A stretch of 64,000 bases of DNA from Leuconostoc inhae (GTDB taxonomy: Bacteria > Bacillota > Bacilli > Lactobacillales > Lactobacillaceae), in contig NZ_BPKW01000004.1 in the NCBI RefSeq assembly GCF_019656015.1, positions 1 to 64,000 on the forward strand, given 5' to 3'. Of this stretch, positions 28,015-37,814 are shown piece by piece (positions within the stretch are counted from its first letter, which is position 1; every line of letters begins with the position of its first letter). The translations under genes and the position numbers were made by a program. The notes under the pieces are model-generated. The model searched no databases. It had not been told where the DNA came from and saw only the letters and a list, made by a program, of their open reading frames with translations.

Positions 28015-28215
28015 ATGGCAAAAGATGCTATTACAGGCGCACGCACACGTTTTGGTAACCAACGCTCACACGCGTTGAATTCAAGTCGTCGTAGCTGGAA
28101 GCCAAATTTGCAAAAAGTGACTGTTAAGATTAACGGTGCTCCTGCAAAGAAAGTTTATTTATCAGCGCGTACTTTGAAGTCTGGATTGAAGACTGGAACT
28201 ATCGAACGCGTATAA
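28015..28215 (+). CDS. rpmB: 50S ribosomal protein L28
   Basis: Basic 66-residue ribosomal protein, with [24 protein letters not shown] and SARTLKSG typical of L28. ATG 28015 follows a strong AAAGGAGGG; an upstream frame beginning at 27991 lacks family support. No Cys pairs are present, so this is the zinc-independent form. Confidence 0.95.
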   Translation: MAKDAITGARTRFGNQRSHALNSSRRSWKPNLQKVTVKINGAPAKKVYLSARTLKSGLKTGTIERV

Positions 28216-28267
28216 ACGGCAGCACGATTGAAGTTATGCTAAATATTTGTGCATAGCTGATATAAAA

Positions 28268-28293
28268 CGACCACCACTCCGGTGGTTTTTTTA
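28268..28293 (+). terminator. Terminator after rpmB
   Basis: ACCACC ACTCC GGTGGT followed by a T run. Confidence 0.85.
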
Positions 28294-28335
28294 TATCAAA
28301 GAATGGATTGCTCGGATACGTTTATTGTTGAGATA

Positions 28336-28378
28336 TGTTAAAATAATAGCAGTAGACCTTTCAAGGAGGAGATACATT
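28336..28378 (+). promoter_or_regulatory. Extended -10 and a strong Shine-Dalgarno site with no normal start codon
   Basis: TGTTAAAAT at 28336-28344 is an extended -10. AAGGAGGA follows at 28363-28370. At ideal distance there is only ATT (28376-28378), which opens a 20-codon frame ending with TGA at 28438. The Asp23-family gene begins 104 nt after the Shine-Dalgarno site and has none of its own. Confidence 0.5.
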
Positions 28379-28474
28379 AACTTAATTAATCTCAAATTGT
28401 TTATGCTACAAATTAATTACAGTTATTTTATAGTATGACTATTAGAGTGTTTGTGAGTTAATGCTTTAAATATT

Positions 28475-28834
28475 ATGGCAATCAAAATTAAAACTAAAAT
28501 TGGTGAGATTACAATTGAAAACGATGTTATCGCGACAATTGTTGGCGGTTCTGCTATTGAGAACCCTGGGGTTGTTGGTATGGCTTCTCGCGCAACATTT
28601 CGTGATGGCATGAATCAGATTTTGAATCGCGAAAATTATGCTAAGGGTGTTGTCATTCATCAAGAAGAGAACGGCGTAAACGTGGATGTTTATTTGGTTG
28701 CGCAGTATGGCACAAAGCTATCAGAAATTTCTAAATCAGTTCAAGGTAAAGTAAGATATAATCTCGACGCACTACTGGGAATTCACGCAACGGAAGTTAA
28801 CGTGATTGTTCAAGGTGTCCGCGTCACGGACTAG
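28475..28834 (+). CDS. Asp23/Gls24-family envelope stress protein (YloU)
   Basis: A 119-residue Asp23 family protein, membrane-associated in other Firmicutes and usually paired with fakA. The sequence includes GEITIENDVIATIVGGSA, ENPGVVGMASR and VNVIVQGVRV, typical of the family. Function in detail is unknown. The start codon has no evident ribosome site; the long AT-rich leader contains an orphan Shine-Dalgarno sequence. Confidence 0.88.
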   Translation: MAIKIKTKIGEITIENDVIATIVGGSAIENPGVVGMASRATFRDGMNQILNRENYAKGVVIHQEENGVNVDVYLVAQYGTKLSEISKSVQGKVRYNLDALLGIHATEVNVIVQGVRVTD

Positions 28835-28841
28835 GAGTATC

Positions 28842-30542
28842 ATGACTAAAATTACGACAATTACCAATGTTGAATTTGGTAAGATGATTAATGCAGCAGC
28901 AGCAGCACTTGCCGCAAATGCGGATACGATTAATAAACTAAATGTTTTTCCTGTGCCAGATGGTGATACAGGCACAAATATGAGTCTGTCAATGGCAAGT
29001 GGCGCGCAGTATGAGCGTGATGCACTAGATACAGATATTAGCACACTGGCTAAAGCAACGTCTAAAGGGCTGTTAATGGGAGCGCGTGGTAATTCTGGCG
29101 TTATCTTATCACAAATATTTCGTGGTTTTTCCAACTCAGTTGAAGGTAAAAAAACATTATCGGCACGTGATTTAGCTGACGCTTTGATGTCAGGTGCACA
29201 AGTAGCTTACAAATCTGTTATGAAGCCAACAGAGGGGACTATTTTAACGGTCATTCGCGAAGCAGCATCAAAAGCAAATAAAGTAGCTGATGATACAGAT
29301 GATTTGGTTGAATTAATGCAGGCTGTCAATGAGGCAGCACAAATTGCGTTGGCATCGACACCGGATCTGTTGCCTATACTAAAACAAGTTGGCGTTGTGG
29401 ACTCAGGTGGTCAAGGGCTTGTTTTTGTGTTGCAGGCATTCTATCAGGTGTTAAGTGGTAACTTCAATGAAGCGGACCTTAAAACGCCGGATAATGCTGA
29501 ATTAGAGCAAATGGTTAAAGAACTACATGCTGGTGCACAAGCCAATAGTCATTTAGATCCCCAAAGTATAGAATATGGTTATTGCACGGAAGTTATGGTG
29601 CAAATTGCTAAAGGGACAACATATGATCATGAATTTGATTATGACACATTTTATCATCATCTATCACAACTTGGTGATTCGTTACTTGTTATCAATGATG
29701 ATGAAATCGTTAAAGTTCATGTTCATACAGAAAATCCAGGAGAAGTTCTTCGTTGGGGAACGCATTTTGGTTCATTAGTTAAAGTGAAAGTCGATAACAT
29801 GAGAGACCAGCAGCAAGCAGTTATTGACGCACAGCGTACAGAAGAAGCACACATTGCTAAAATGGCTGCTGCAGCCGTACCAGCCTCTGATACGGCTGTG
29901 ATTGCAATTGCAGCTGGGGACGGCGTCGCTGAATTGTTCAAAAGCTTAGGCGTGCATACAGTTATTTCTGGTGGACAGACAATGAATCCATCAACGGCTG
30001 ATATTGTTGATGCGATTAAAGCCATCGATGCTAAAAGTGTTTTAATTTTACCTAATAATTCAAATATTTTCATGGCTGCTGATCAAGCTGTTGATTTAGT
30101 GGATATGCCAGTAAGTGTTGTCAAAACGCGTACGGTTCAGCAAGGTTTAACAGCTATGATGGGATACAATCCAGAAGCAGAATTATCAGACAATGCTGAC
30201 GAGATGGCATCAGTGATGTTAGATGTTAAATCAGCCCAAATCACAAAATCTGTGCGAGATACCAAGCTAAATGGTATAGATATTAAGCATGGTGATTGGA
30301 TGGGAATTCTTGATGGCGAGATTGAAGTTGTGACTAAGAAACTACTTGATGCTGCCAGTCAATCGGTGGCAAAAATGATTGATGATGATTCTGAAATTGT
30401 GACGATTATCTTTGGAGAAAATGCCAGTGCAAAGGATGCTGAAAAGTTAGAAGAGGCTATTTTAGCGCTTGATGACAGTCTTGAGATTGAAATTCATAAT
30501 GGCAAACAACCGTTATATCCATTTTTAATCTCGGTTGAATAA
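28842..30542 (+). CDS. fakA: Fatty acid kinase FakA (DAK-like, YloV)
   Basis: Kinase that phosphorylates exogenous fatty acids bound to FakB proteins; 566 residues. The N-terminal DhaL-type nucleotide-binding domain has NVFPVPDGDTGTNMSLSM and RGNSGVILSQIFRG. Middle and C-terminal domains (DUF1949-like/EDD-type) follow, containing EIVKVHVHTENPG. ATG 28842 with GGAG upstream is chosen; an in-frame start at 28806 lies inside the preceding gene. It overlaps nothing and ends before a perfect terminator. Confidence 0.93.
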   Translation: MTKITTITNVEFGKMINAAAAALAANADTINKLNVFPVPDGDTGTNMSLSMASGAQYERDALDTDISTLAKATSKGLLMGARGNSGVILSQIFRGFSNSVEGKKTLSARDLADALMSGAQVAYKSVMKPTEGTILTVIREAASKANKVADDTDDLVELMQAVNEAAQIALASTPDLLPILKQVGVVDSGGQGLVFVLQAFYQVLSGNFNEADLKTPDNAELEQMVKELHAGAQANSHLDPQSIEYGYCTEVMVQIAKGTTYDHEFDYDTFYHHLSQLGDSLLVINDDEIVKVHVHTENPGEVLRWGTHFGSLVKVKVDNMRDQQQAVIDAQRTEEAHIAKMAAAAVPASDTAVIAIAAGDGVAELFKSLGVHTVISGGQTMNPSTADIVDAIKAIDAKSVLILPNNSNIFMAADQAVDLVDMPVSVVKTRTVQQGLTAMMGYNPEAELSDNADEMASVMLDVKSAQITKSVRDTKLNGIDIKHGDWMGILDGEIEVVTKKLLDAASQSVAKMIDDDSEIVTIIFGENASAKDAEKLEEAILALDDSLEIEIHNGKQPLYPFLISVE

Positions 30543-30567
30543 GTGATGTATAAAAAATAATATTTAA

Positions 30568-30604
30568 AAACTCTGGCGCAATTATAATTGCGCCAGAGTT
30601 TTTA
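30568..30604. terminator. Bidirectional terminator between convergent genes
   Basis: AACTCTGGCGCAAT TATA ATTGCGCCAGAGTT is a perfect 14-bp stem with A/T tracts on both sides. It serves fakA and the converging small gene. Confidence 0.95.
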
Positions 30605-30615
30605 AATGTTATTTT

Positions 30616-30822
30616 TTATAACCAACCTAATGCACTAATTGCAGCATAGAAAACACTACCAACCATTAACACAACCATGACCCACGACATGACAAGCGTC
30701 ATTTTTTCGATGCGGGTGCGTGATTTTTGAACAGCTTTAGGAACACGGTGTTGATTTAATTTTGCGTCAATTTCTGCTTGTAATTTAGCATTAACAGGGC
30801 GCATTTTTTGTTCATCTGTCAT
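30616..30822 (-). CDS. Small single-pass membrane protein (DUF4044-like)
   Basis: A 68-residue protein with a charged N-terminal half and one C-terminal membrane helix (LVMSWVMVVLMVGSVFYAAI). GAGGTG lies just before the minus-strand ATG. It resembles the small DUF4044 proteins found near mraZ in lactic acid bacteria. It is convergent with fakA and divergent from the DUF3397 gene. Function unknown. Confidence 0.75.
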   Translation of the reverse strand: MTDEQKMRPVNAKLQAEIDAKLNQHRVPKAVQKSRTRIEKMTLVMSWVMVVLMVGSVFYAAISALGWL

Positions 30823-31002
30823 GTTTCACCTCATTTTATAACTCAAAAATAGTGTATCATAATCAGCTAGCTATATGCAATTTTAAAACGGTAAGTCAAT
30901 TAATTTTATACGATGTATTTATAAATTATAATAGAAATTCTTGCCTTTTGGTTTAGGTTTAGGTATTGTTATTAAAGTGCAAAGAAACTGTGAGGTAAAG
31001 TA

Positions 31003-31344
31003 ATGCAGTGGTGGATTTGGCCGTTAGGTGCGGTAAGTTTTATATTATTTATATTTGTGTTAAATAAGTGGACCCGTTTTGGTGAGTTTAAAATTAAAAC
31101 ATTAGATATCATTGTTATCCCAGTCTGGGTGATATTACATTTTACTATGGGATACCGTTTTGGTGTTAGCTTGCTTTTATGGTTTCTATTAGTATGGTTT
31201 GTTGTGGGGACTATATTGTCATGGTTTCTATTACAAAGCAAATGGCATTGGCGCTTGTTTTGGCATAAGTATTGGCAATGGAGTGGGTTGATTGGTAGTT
31301 TATTACTTTTAATTGTGACAATTATTGGGTTTTGGCACCACTAA
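31003..31344 (+). CDS. DUF3397-family membrane protein
   Basis: A 113-residue protein with four membrane segments, for example LGAVSFILFIFVL, IIVIPVWVILHF, WFLLVWFVVGTIL and IGSLLLLIVTIIGF. Proteins of this family sit immediately upstream of mraZ in many Lactobacillales, as here. GAGGTAA precedes the ATG. No function is known. Confidence 0.8.
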   Translation: MQWWIWPLGAVSFILFIFVLNKWTRFGEFKIKTLDIIVIPVWVILHFTMGYRFGVSLLLWFLLVWFVVGTILSWFLLQSKWHWRLFWHKYWQWSGLIGSLLLLIVTIIGFWHH

Positions 31345-31358
31345 TATAGTTTGTCGAT

Positions 31359-31393
31359 AAAAACGTTGTTATTCTTACATAGCAGCGTTTTTT
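31359..31393 (+). terminator. Terminator before the mraZ promoter
   Basis: AACGTTG TTATTCTTACATAG CAGCGTT followed by T bases. It contains a G-T pair and a long loop. Confidence 0.5.
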
Positions 31394-31436
31394 ATGTGTG
31401 TTAAAATTTACTAAATGATGACAAATTGGTAATTAG

Positions 31437-31479
31437 GTGGAGGGAAGTGGTGAAATGTGGTAAATTAGTAGTATAGAAT
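31437..31479 (+). promoter_or_regulatory. MraZ operator and dcw promoter
   Basis: GTGG occurs at 31437, 31447 and 31457, three direct repeats with exactly 10-bp spacing on one helix face. This is the arrangement bound by MraZ upstream of its own gene in other bacteria. A -10-like TAGAAT follows at 31474-31479, so bound MraZ would cover the -35 region. This predicts autoregulation of the division cluster. Confidence 0.8.
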
Positions 31480-31499
31480 TTTTATTGGAGGTGGTCCTG

Positions 31500-31931
31500 A
31501 TGTTTATGGGCGAATATTCACATACGCTCGATACAAAAGGGCGACTTATTATTCCAGCAAAATTTCGAAACCAATTAGGCGAGAAGTTTATTGTGACGCG
31601 TTGGATGGAACATGCTTTACGCGCTATGCCAATGCCAATTTGGGAAAAATTAGAAAAACAACTTAACGAGTTACCATTAGGAAAAAAAGAAGCACGCCAA
31701 TTTAAACGTTTTGTTTTGGCAGGTGCTATGGAAGCAGAGATTGATAAGCAAGGGCGAATTATAATTCCGTCTAACTTAAAAGACTATGCTTCACTTGAAA
31801 AAAGTGTGACAGTAACAGGATCTGGGGACGCCTTTGAAATTTGGAGTTCAGAAAACTGGCATGATTATACACTTGCTACAGCTGATGATTTTGATGAGAT
31901 TGCAGAAGGACTAGTTGACTTTGACTTCTAG
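31500..31931 (+). CDS. mraZ: Transcriptional regulator MraZ
   Basis: AbrB-like DNA-binding protein, 143 residues, with two SpoVT-AbrB-type repeats: [20 protein letters not shown] near residue 4 and [16 protein letters not shown] near residue 77. It regulates the division and cell-wall cluster. ATG 31500 with GGAGG is chosen over an upstream in-frame TTG. Confidence 0.96.
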   Translation: MFMGEYSHTLDTKGRLIIPAKFRNQLGEKFIVTRWMEHALRAMPMPIWEKLEKQLNELPLGKKEARQFKRFVLAGAMEAEIDKQGRIIIPSNLKDYASLEKSVTVTGSGDAFEIWSSENWHDYTLATADDFDEIAEGLVDFDF

Positions 31932-31948
31932 TTAAAAGGATAAATGGA

Positions 31949-32890
31949 ATGACTGAATTTGAACATGTCACAGTCCTCTTAAAAGAGGCTGTTGCATTAT
32001 TGAATATAAAACCAGATGGTAGTTATGTTGATGCAACCCTAGGTGGCGGTGGTCATACTGGTGAAATTCTAAAGCAATTAGATAAGGGTAGACTATATAG
32101 TTTTGACCAAGATGATACAGCAATTAAGTATAACGAAGAACAGTATGCCGCTGAAATTGAAGCTGGCAAATTAGTATTAATTCATAAGAATTTCCGTACG
32201 TTAACTGAGGCGTTATCTGAATTTGGTGTGACACAAGTTGATGGCGTGATTTATGACTTAGGTGTCAGTTCCGTACAGTTTGATGATGGGCAACGTGGAT
32301 TTAGTTACAATTACGATGCTGATTTAGATATGCGGATGGATCAACGTCAAACGTTAACAGCTAAAACGATTATTAATGAGTGGTCATTTAACGATATTTT
32401 ACGTATTTTAAGTCGATATGGTGAAGATCGTTTTCCTAAACAAATTGCGCGTAAGATAGAGCGTCATCGTGAAAATAGCGTGATTAATACAACATTTGAA
32501 TTAGTTGATATTATCAAAGAAGCAATTCCAGCGCCAGCTCGACGTAAGGGTGGGCATCCCGCAAAGCGAACCTTCCAAGCGTTAAGAATAGCCGTTAATG
32601 ATGAATTAGGGGCATTAGAAGATTCTCTGACTCAATCACTTGACCTACTTGCACCAAATGGTCGTATTAGTGCAATCACATTCCAATCACTTGAAGATCG
32701 TTTAGTGAAACAAATGTTTCGCGAAAAAACATCAACTCCAGAATTGCCAGTTGGTTTACCAGTCTTACCAGGACAATTCGAAGCGGATTATACTTTGTTA
32801 ACACGTAAACCTATTTTACCAACTGATGATGAAACACAAACTAATCATAGATCACAATCGGCCAAGTTACGTGGCATCGAACGCAAATAA
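31949..32890 (+). CDS. rsmH: 16S rRNA (cytosine-N4) methyltransferase RsmH
   Basis: Methylates C1402 of 16S rRNA; 313 residues. SAM-binding [11 protein letters not shown] near residue 27, FDQDDTAI and the family signature [15 protein letters not shown] are present. Standard second gene of the cluster. Confidence 0.97.
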   Translation: MTEFEHVTVLLKEAVALLNIKPDGSYVDATLGGGGHTGEILKQLDKGRLYSFDQDDTAIKYNEEQYAAEIEAGKLVLIHKNFRTLTEALSEFGVTQVDGVIYDLGVSSVQFDDGQRGFSYNYDADLDMRMDQRQTLTAKTIINEWSFNDILRILSRYGEDRFPKQIARKIERHRENSVINTTFELVDIIKEAIPAPARRKGGHPAKRTFQALRIAVNDELGALEDSLTQSLDLLAPNGRISAITFQSLEDRLVKQMFREKTSTPELPVGLPVLPGQFEADYTLLTRKPILPTDDETQTNHRSQSAKLRGIERK

Positions 32891-32909
32891 TATTTAGGAG
32901 CGGCAAAAA

Positions 32910-33266
32910 ATGGCACAGAATGCATATCAATATTCAACGACGGCTGAAGCGTTACCTTTGGCACAACCAAAAACACGTATCAAGTATAAAGCAGCACGTT
33001 GGACAAGAAAAGAGCAACTAATGGTTACCTTTGTTTCAGCCGTTATTATGATATTGATGGTGGGTGTTGTTTTTTCTAGCATGCAAACGAATGCGGCACG
33101 TTCGAGTGCTACACATATGCAAGCGGAAACTGAGACCACCAAAGAAACTAATAACGCTTTACGCAGTGATATTCAAAATAAAACAAGTAAACAAAATTTA
33201 GATGAGGTTGCTAAGAAATATAATATGACATTATCTGATAGTAATGTCAGAAATATTAACCAATAA
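32910..33266 (+). CDS. ftsL: Cell division protein FtsL
   Basis: A 118-residue bitopic protein: cytoplasmic N-terminus, one membrane helix (VTFVSAVIMILMVGVVFSSM) near residues 42-61, and an extracellular coiled-coil stretch. Position between rsmH and the penicillin-binding protein identifies it. It binds DivIB and DivIC in the divisome. Confidence 0.9.
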   Translation: MAQNAYQYSTTAEALPLAQPKTRIKYKAARWTRKEQLMVTFVSAVIMILMVGVVFSSMQTNAARSSATHMQAETETTKETNNALRSDIQNKTSKQNLDEVAKKYNMTLSDSNVRNINQ

Positions 33267-33268
33267 TT

Positions 33269-35449
33269 ATGAAAAATACCATGAGACGGATACCAAATAA
33301 AAAAGTTACGAAAAACGTCAAAGCCTTTGGCGGTGTATTGTTGGGCGCAATTGTGCTGGTAACTTTAGGTCTTGGAATACGTCTTTTTGTTATAGCAAGC
33401 GGTTCGGTTGATGGACATAATTTAAATGACGCAACACGTCGTGCATTTATGGCGAACCAAATAGTACCAGCAAATCGTGGTAAAATTTATGATACTAATG
33501 GTCAAGTATTAGCAGAAAATACAACAGTCTATGATATGTACGCTGTACTTGATAAAAAAGTTGCACGTGTTAAAGACACAAAAACAGGTAAATATGTTGA
33601 TGGATCTGGTCATGTGGTAGATAAAGAAACAACTGCAGAAAAACTTAGTAAAATTATTGATATGAATCAAAAAGATATCTTGAGCCGGTTAGAAAAAAAT
33701 GTGTATCAGGTTGAGTTTATCTCTAAAAAAGTGCAGGCCAGTAAAAATTTAAGTATTGATCAGTATAAAAAAATTCAAGCGCTTAAACTGCCAGGTATAA
33801 GCTTCACATCACGGCCATCACGTATATATCCTAATGGTAATATGGCATCACATTTGATTGGGGCAATGAGTACAAGTGAAAATAAAAAGAGTGGTCAATC
33901 CCAACAAATTGGATTTATGGGCATAGAGGCTGCTGAAAATACAATACTTGCCGGAAAAGATGGGGTTAAAAAGTACAATGGTCAAGTGGAAAATGTGCAG
34001 GATAGTAGGACGGTAAAACAAGGGGATGATGTTTACCTCACGTTAGATAGTTCACTGCAAAATACACTTGAAACGCGTATGGATGATTTACTTAAAACGA
34101 CGAAAGCAAAAGCAACAGTTGGTGTTTTGATGGAAGCCAAAACTGGTCGGATTGTTGCTGCAACACAACGACCAAATTTTAATCCGAATGATAAAATAAT
34201 TAATCCGGAGTTATGGTCTAATTTATTGGACCAAGGTGCTTTTGAACCGGGTTCTACTATGAAAGGTATCACGCTAGCTGCTGCAATTGATTCAGGCAAA
34301 TGGCAACCTAATGATACTTATCCATCTGGTACACTATTAATTGATGGTAAAAAAGTTGTTGATGCATTCGGACAAGATCAAGGCATGTTAACTTATCGAG
34401 AAGGATTTTGGCGGTCGTCCAACGTTGCATTTGCACGAACTGAACAAAAACTTGGTGCGACAACATGGCGTAGTTATCTTGAAAAATTTCGGTTTCTACA
34501 ATCGACTAAATCAGGTCTAAATGGTGAAGAAGCAGGGCATATTTCTTATGATTATCCTATTGATCAAGCCAATACTGCTTATGGTCAAGGAATTAGTGTG
34601 ACACCACTACAAATGATTCAAGCCTATTCAGCTATTGCAAATGATGGAAAGGAAGTTAAACCATACTTTGTAGATAAAGTGGTTAATTCTGCAACGGGGG
34701 CAATTCTGCAACAAGGGAAAACAGATACTGTTGCACAACCAATTAAATCAAGTACCGCGCAGCAAGTTCGTAAATATATGATCGATGTTGTCAATCAAGA
34801 AACGGGTACCGCAAAAGAGTTTGATTTACGGCAGTTTGGCTATCAAATTGCAGCTAAAACTGGCACCGCGCAAGTTTCTGAAAATGGCCAGTATTTACAA
34901 GGATTAAACAATGCTATTCATTCTGTTATAGTTTTGGCACCAGAAAAAAATCCGAAATATATTTTCTATATGGCTGTGAAACAACCTAAGGTTTTCCCTG
35001 ATCCAACAATTCAAATAACAATGAATAAGGTATTTCAGCCGCTAATGCTTCAAGCTTTAAATAATAGTGACAGTGCTGTTAAATCTAAAACAACGAAACA
35101 GACAGTACCTAATGTTGTTGGGCAGTCAATTACTAAAGCGACACAAACACTGACTGATGCCGGTTTTAGAACAGCGATTGTGGGTAATAGTGGCAAAATT
35201 AGTAGTCAATCTTTATTACCAGAACAAAAATCATTAACAAATCAATTAGTGATTTTGCGCGCAAAAGGGAATACACATTTGCCAGACATGACGGGATGGA
35301 GTTTAGCTGATGCACAGTCATTTGCTCGTGAGGCAGGGTTTAAACTTACTTGGTCGGGATCTGGCTATGTCGCGGGTCAAACTGTGGCTAAAGATCAGCT
35401 AGTTGTGGATACTAGCCAAGTGGCTGTTAAGTTAAAAGAGAAGAAATAA
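33269..35449 (+). CDS. pbpX: Division penicillin-binding protein (PBP2X/FtsI) with PASTA domains
   Basis: Septal peptidoglycan transpeptidase, 726 residues. An N-terminal membrane anchor is followed by the dimerisation domain (NRGKIYDTNGQVLAENT). The transpeptidase domain has the active-site tetrad STMK (in EPGSTMKG), SSN and KTGTAQ. Two C-terminal PASTA domains begin at VPNVVGQSITKA and LPDMTGWSLADA. The gene lies 2 nt after ftsL, as expected for PBP2X. Confidence 0.96.
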   Translation: MKNTMRRIPNKKVTKNVKAFGGVLLGAIVLVTLGLGIRLFVIASGSVDGHNLNDATRRAFMANQIVPANRGKIYDTNGQVLAENTTVYDMYAVLDKKVARVKDTKTGKYVDGSGHVVDKETTAEKLSKIIDMNQKDILSRLEKNVYQVEFISKKVQASKNLSIDQYKKIQALKLPGISFTSRPSRIYPNGNMASHLIGAMSTSENKKSGQSQQIGFMGIEAAENTILAGKDGVKKYNGQVENVQDSRTVKQGDDVYLTLDSSLQNTLETRMDDLLKTTKAKATVGVLMEAKTGRIVAATQRPNFNPNDKIINPELWSNLLDQGAFEPGSTMKGITLAAAIDSGKWQPNDTYPSGTLLIDGKKVVDAFGQDQGMLTYREGFWRSSNVAFARTEQKLGATTWRSYLEKFRFLQSTKSGLNGEEAGHISYDYPIDQANTAYGQGISVTPLQMIQAYSAIANDGKEVKPYFVDKVVNSATGAILQQGKTDTVAQPIKSSTAQQVRKYMIDVVNQETGTAKEFDLRQFGYQIAAKTGTAQVSENGQYLQGLNNAIHSVIVLAPEKNPKYIFYMAVKQPKVFPDPTIQITMNKVFQPLMLQALNNSDSAVKSKTTKQTVPNVVGQSITKATQTLTDAGFRTAIVGNSGKISSQSLLPEQKSLTNQLVILRAKGNTHLPDMTGWSLADAQSFAREAGFKLTWSGSGYVAGQTVAKDQLVVDTSQVAVKLKEKK

Positions 35450-35458
35450 GGGAAAAGT

Positions 35459-36421
35459 ATGTCTGAAAATTTATGGGCGTTGGCCCGCGCGTTAATCATA
35501 ACAGTGATATTTATGCCGTTACTGATTAAGTTTTTAAAACAATCAAAAGAACAGGCGGTTATTCGAAAGCTTGGGCCCGATCATCAAGCAAAGTCGGGTA
35601 CGCCTAGTATGGGCGGGGCACTTTTTGTTGTCGCTGCGTCTATTAGTTCACTTATAGGTGGTGGCATTCATAATGGTTGGCAAGGTGTAATGGCTATGGT
35701 GCTTCCTGTTGTGGCATTTTTGGCTTATGCCGTTATTGGTGGTATTGATGATACATTGAAATTAGTTAATCATGCTGACGATGGTTTCGCTTTTAAACCA
35801 AAGCTAATAGCCCAAACGATTAGTGCAGCAGTTATTATGCTAATTATGTGGCGTATGGGTGTTCCTTTCACATTGTATATACCATTGTTTGGAACATATA
35901 ATTTAGGTATTTTCTATTTTGTATTTCTTTGGTTTTGGCTTGTTGGCTGGTCAAATGCAACTAATCTAACTGACGGTCTCGATGGTTTGCTCGCGGGTAT
36001 AAGTATTATTGTTTATGCCGCCTACAGTGTTATTGCTATGAATATGCATAATCAAATATTGGTCATTTTCAATTTTGCGGTAATAGGTTCCTTGATTGGC
36101 TTTTTAATCTTTAATAAACCTAAAGCTAAGATTTTTATGGGTGATACTGGCTCACTTGCTTTAGGAGCTGGTTTAGCTATTGAATCAATTTTGCTAGGTA
36201 TACCGTTTTCTTTGATTTGGTTTGGCTTGGTATTTGTTATCGAAACATTATCAGTTATTATTCAAACGATTGGTTATCATTTCTGGCATAAACGTATATT
36301 TCCAATGGCACCAATTCATCATTCATTTGAAAAATTTGGTTGGAGTGAATGGCAAATCGGCACCTTATTTTGGATTTTATCTGCAATTTTAGCAGTTGCT
36401 GGTATCTTTTATATGAATTAA
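35459..36421 (+). CDS. mraY: Phospho-N-acetylmuramoyl-pentapeptide transferase
   Basis: Integral membrane enzyme making lipid I; 320 residues and about ten helices. Conserved DHQAKSGTPSMGG, NATNLTDGLDGL, FMGDTGSLALG and the MAPIHHSFE histidine motif are visible. It lies between pbpX and murD. Confidence 0.97.
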   Translation: MSENLWALARALIITVIFMPLLIKFLKQSKEQAVIRKLGPDHQAKSGTPSMGGALFVVAASISSLIGGGIHNGWQGVMAMVLPVVAFLAYAVIGGIDDTLKLVNHADDGFAFKPKLIAQTISAAVIMLIMWRMGVPFTLYIPLFGTYNLGIFYFVFLWFWLVGWSNATNLTDGLDGLLAGISIIVYAAYSVIAMNMHNQILVIFNFAVIGSLIGFLIFNKPKAKIFMGDTGSLALGAGLAIESILLGIPFSLIWFGLVFVIETLSVIIQTIGYHFWHKRIFPMAPIHHSFEKFGWSEWQIGTLFWILSAILAVAGIFYMN

Positions 36422-36463
36422 AAGCGGGTTTACTCGCGTACATAAAATTTTAGAAATCAGGTT

Positions 36464-37813
36464 ATGATGAAAATACAAGATTTTAACAATAAAAAAGTGA
36501 TGGTATTTGGTTGGGCACGTTCAGGAAAAGCAGCGGCGCAACGATTACTTGAACTTGGGGCGCAAGTCACTGTTGTTAATGGTGGCGAATTCGAAGATGA
36601 CATAGTCTATCGACAATTGTTGGCGGCAGACGTTCAATTTATTGATCATGATGATGCGAAATCATTAAATGATAGTTTTGATTATTTGGTTAAAAATCCA
36701 GGTATTAATTATGAAACAGCATTAGTTAAACGAGCAAAAGAGTTAAACGTTCCTATTTTGACGGAAGTAGCAGTTGCTTTGAGTTCGTTTGAAGGCCGTT
36801 TAATTGCTGTGACAGGTTCGAATGGCAAAACAACAACAACGTCGTTAATTCGAGATATGCTCAAAAACGATGGCCAAAAAGTGACAACTGCTGGAAATAT
36901 AGGTATCCCAGTTTGCGAGGTTGTTAAAAATTTAACAGCAGATGATACATTGTTGTTAGAATTATCAAGTTTTCAATTAATGGGGATTCCAGATATACGG
37001 CCAGATATTGCATTAATTACAAATATTTTTGCCAACCATTTAGATTACCATGGGACACGCGAAAATTACGTGGCTGCGAAGTTCCAACTAACAAAAAATC
37101 AAACGCATAACCAATTATTAGTCCTAAATGCTGATGGACAAGATACAAATGATTTTATAAAAAAAACACATGCAAAAGTTATTGAATTTTCTCGCATAAA
37201 AAACGAGTATACTGTACGTACGGATGGTGTTGATCTCATTATTTCTGACAATCATTTAATGCCGTTAAGTGATATTAAATTAGTCGGACCGCATAATCTG
37301 GAAAATGTTATCGCTGCAGTGACAGTTGCAAAACTAGCAGGCGTTCACGATTTGGCAATAAGGCAGGTACTTGAAGCATTTGGTGGTGTAAAACATCGTT
37401 TACAACATGTTTTTACGCACAATGACATTGCTTTTTATAATGATTCTAAGGCGACAGATATTGAAGCCACACAAACAGCGTTAAATAGTTTTCAAAAACC
37501 AACAATTTGGTTAGCAGGTGGATTAGATCGTGGGGATGATTTAATGAGATTACTGCCAAATTTATTACATGTGAAGGCTGTTATTGCCTTTGGCGAAACA
37601 CAGCAAAAAGTTGTTGCTGTAGCACGTGCTGCTAATAAACCAGTTATTACTGTGGCTGACGTTGAACAAGCGGTACCAGTCGCAGTGAAATTAGCTGCGA
37701 CTGGAGATGTTGTGTTATTGTCACCAGCAGCAGCTAGCTGGGATCAATATAAGAGTTTTGAAGAACGCGGTGAACGTTATGTCACTGAGTTAAAGAAAGT
37801 ATTGGGGCTATAA
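36464..37813 (+). CDS. murD: UDP-N-acetylmuramoyl-L-alanine:D-glutamate ligase
   Basis: Mur ligase adding D-Glu; 449 residues. The N-terminal nucleotide-sugar domain contains VMVFGWARSGKAAA. The ATP site is VTGSNGKTTT, then NIFANHLDYHGT, and the C-terminal domain has YNDSKATD. Two adjacent ATG codons (36464, 36467) make the start uncertain by one residue. The next gene starts 2 nt after the stop. Confidence 0.96.
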   Translation: MMKIQDFNNKKVMVFGWARSGKAAAQRLLELGAQVTVVNGGEFEDDIVYRQLLAADVQFIDHDDAKSLNDSFDYLVKNPGINYETALVKRAKELNVPILTEVAVALSSFEGRLIAVTGSNGKTTTTSLIRDMLKNDGQKVTTAGNIGIPVCEVVKNLTADDTLLLELSSFQLMGIPDIRPDIALITNIFANHLDYHGTRENYVAAKFQLTKNQTHNQLLVLNADGQDTNDFIKKTHAKVIEFSRIKNEYTVRTDGVDLIISDNHLMPLSDIKLVGPHNLENVIAAVTVAKLAGVHDLAIRQVLEAFGGVKHRLQHVFTHNDIAFYNDSKATDIEATQTALNSFQKPTIWLAGGLDRGDDLMRLLPNLLHVKAVIAFGETQQKVVAVARAANKPVITVADVEQAVPVAVKLAATGDVVLLSPAAASWDQYKSFEERGERYVTELKKVLGL

Positions 37814-37814
37814 T

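Noticed and set aside
35083-35449. Separate PASTA protein after the penicillin-binding domain
   Set aside because: The frame is continuous; two PASTA domains at the C-terminus are normal for PBP2X.
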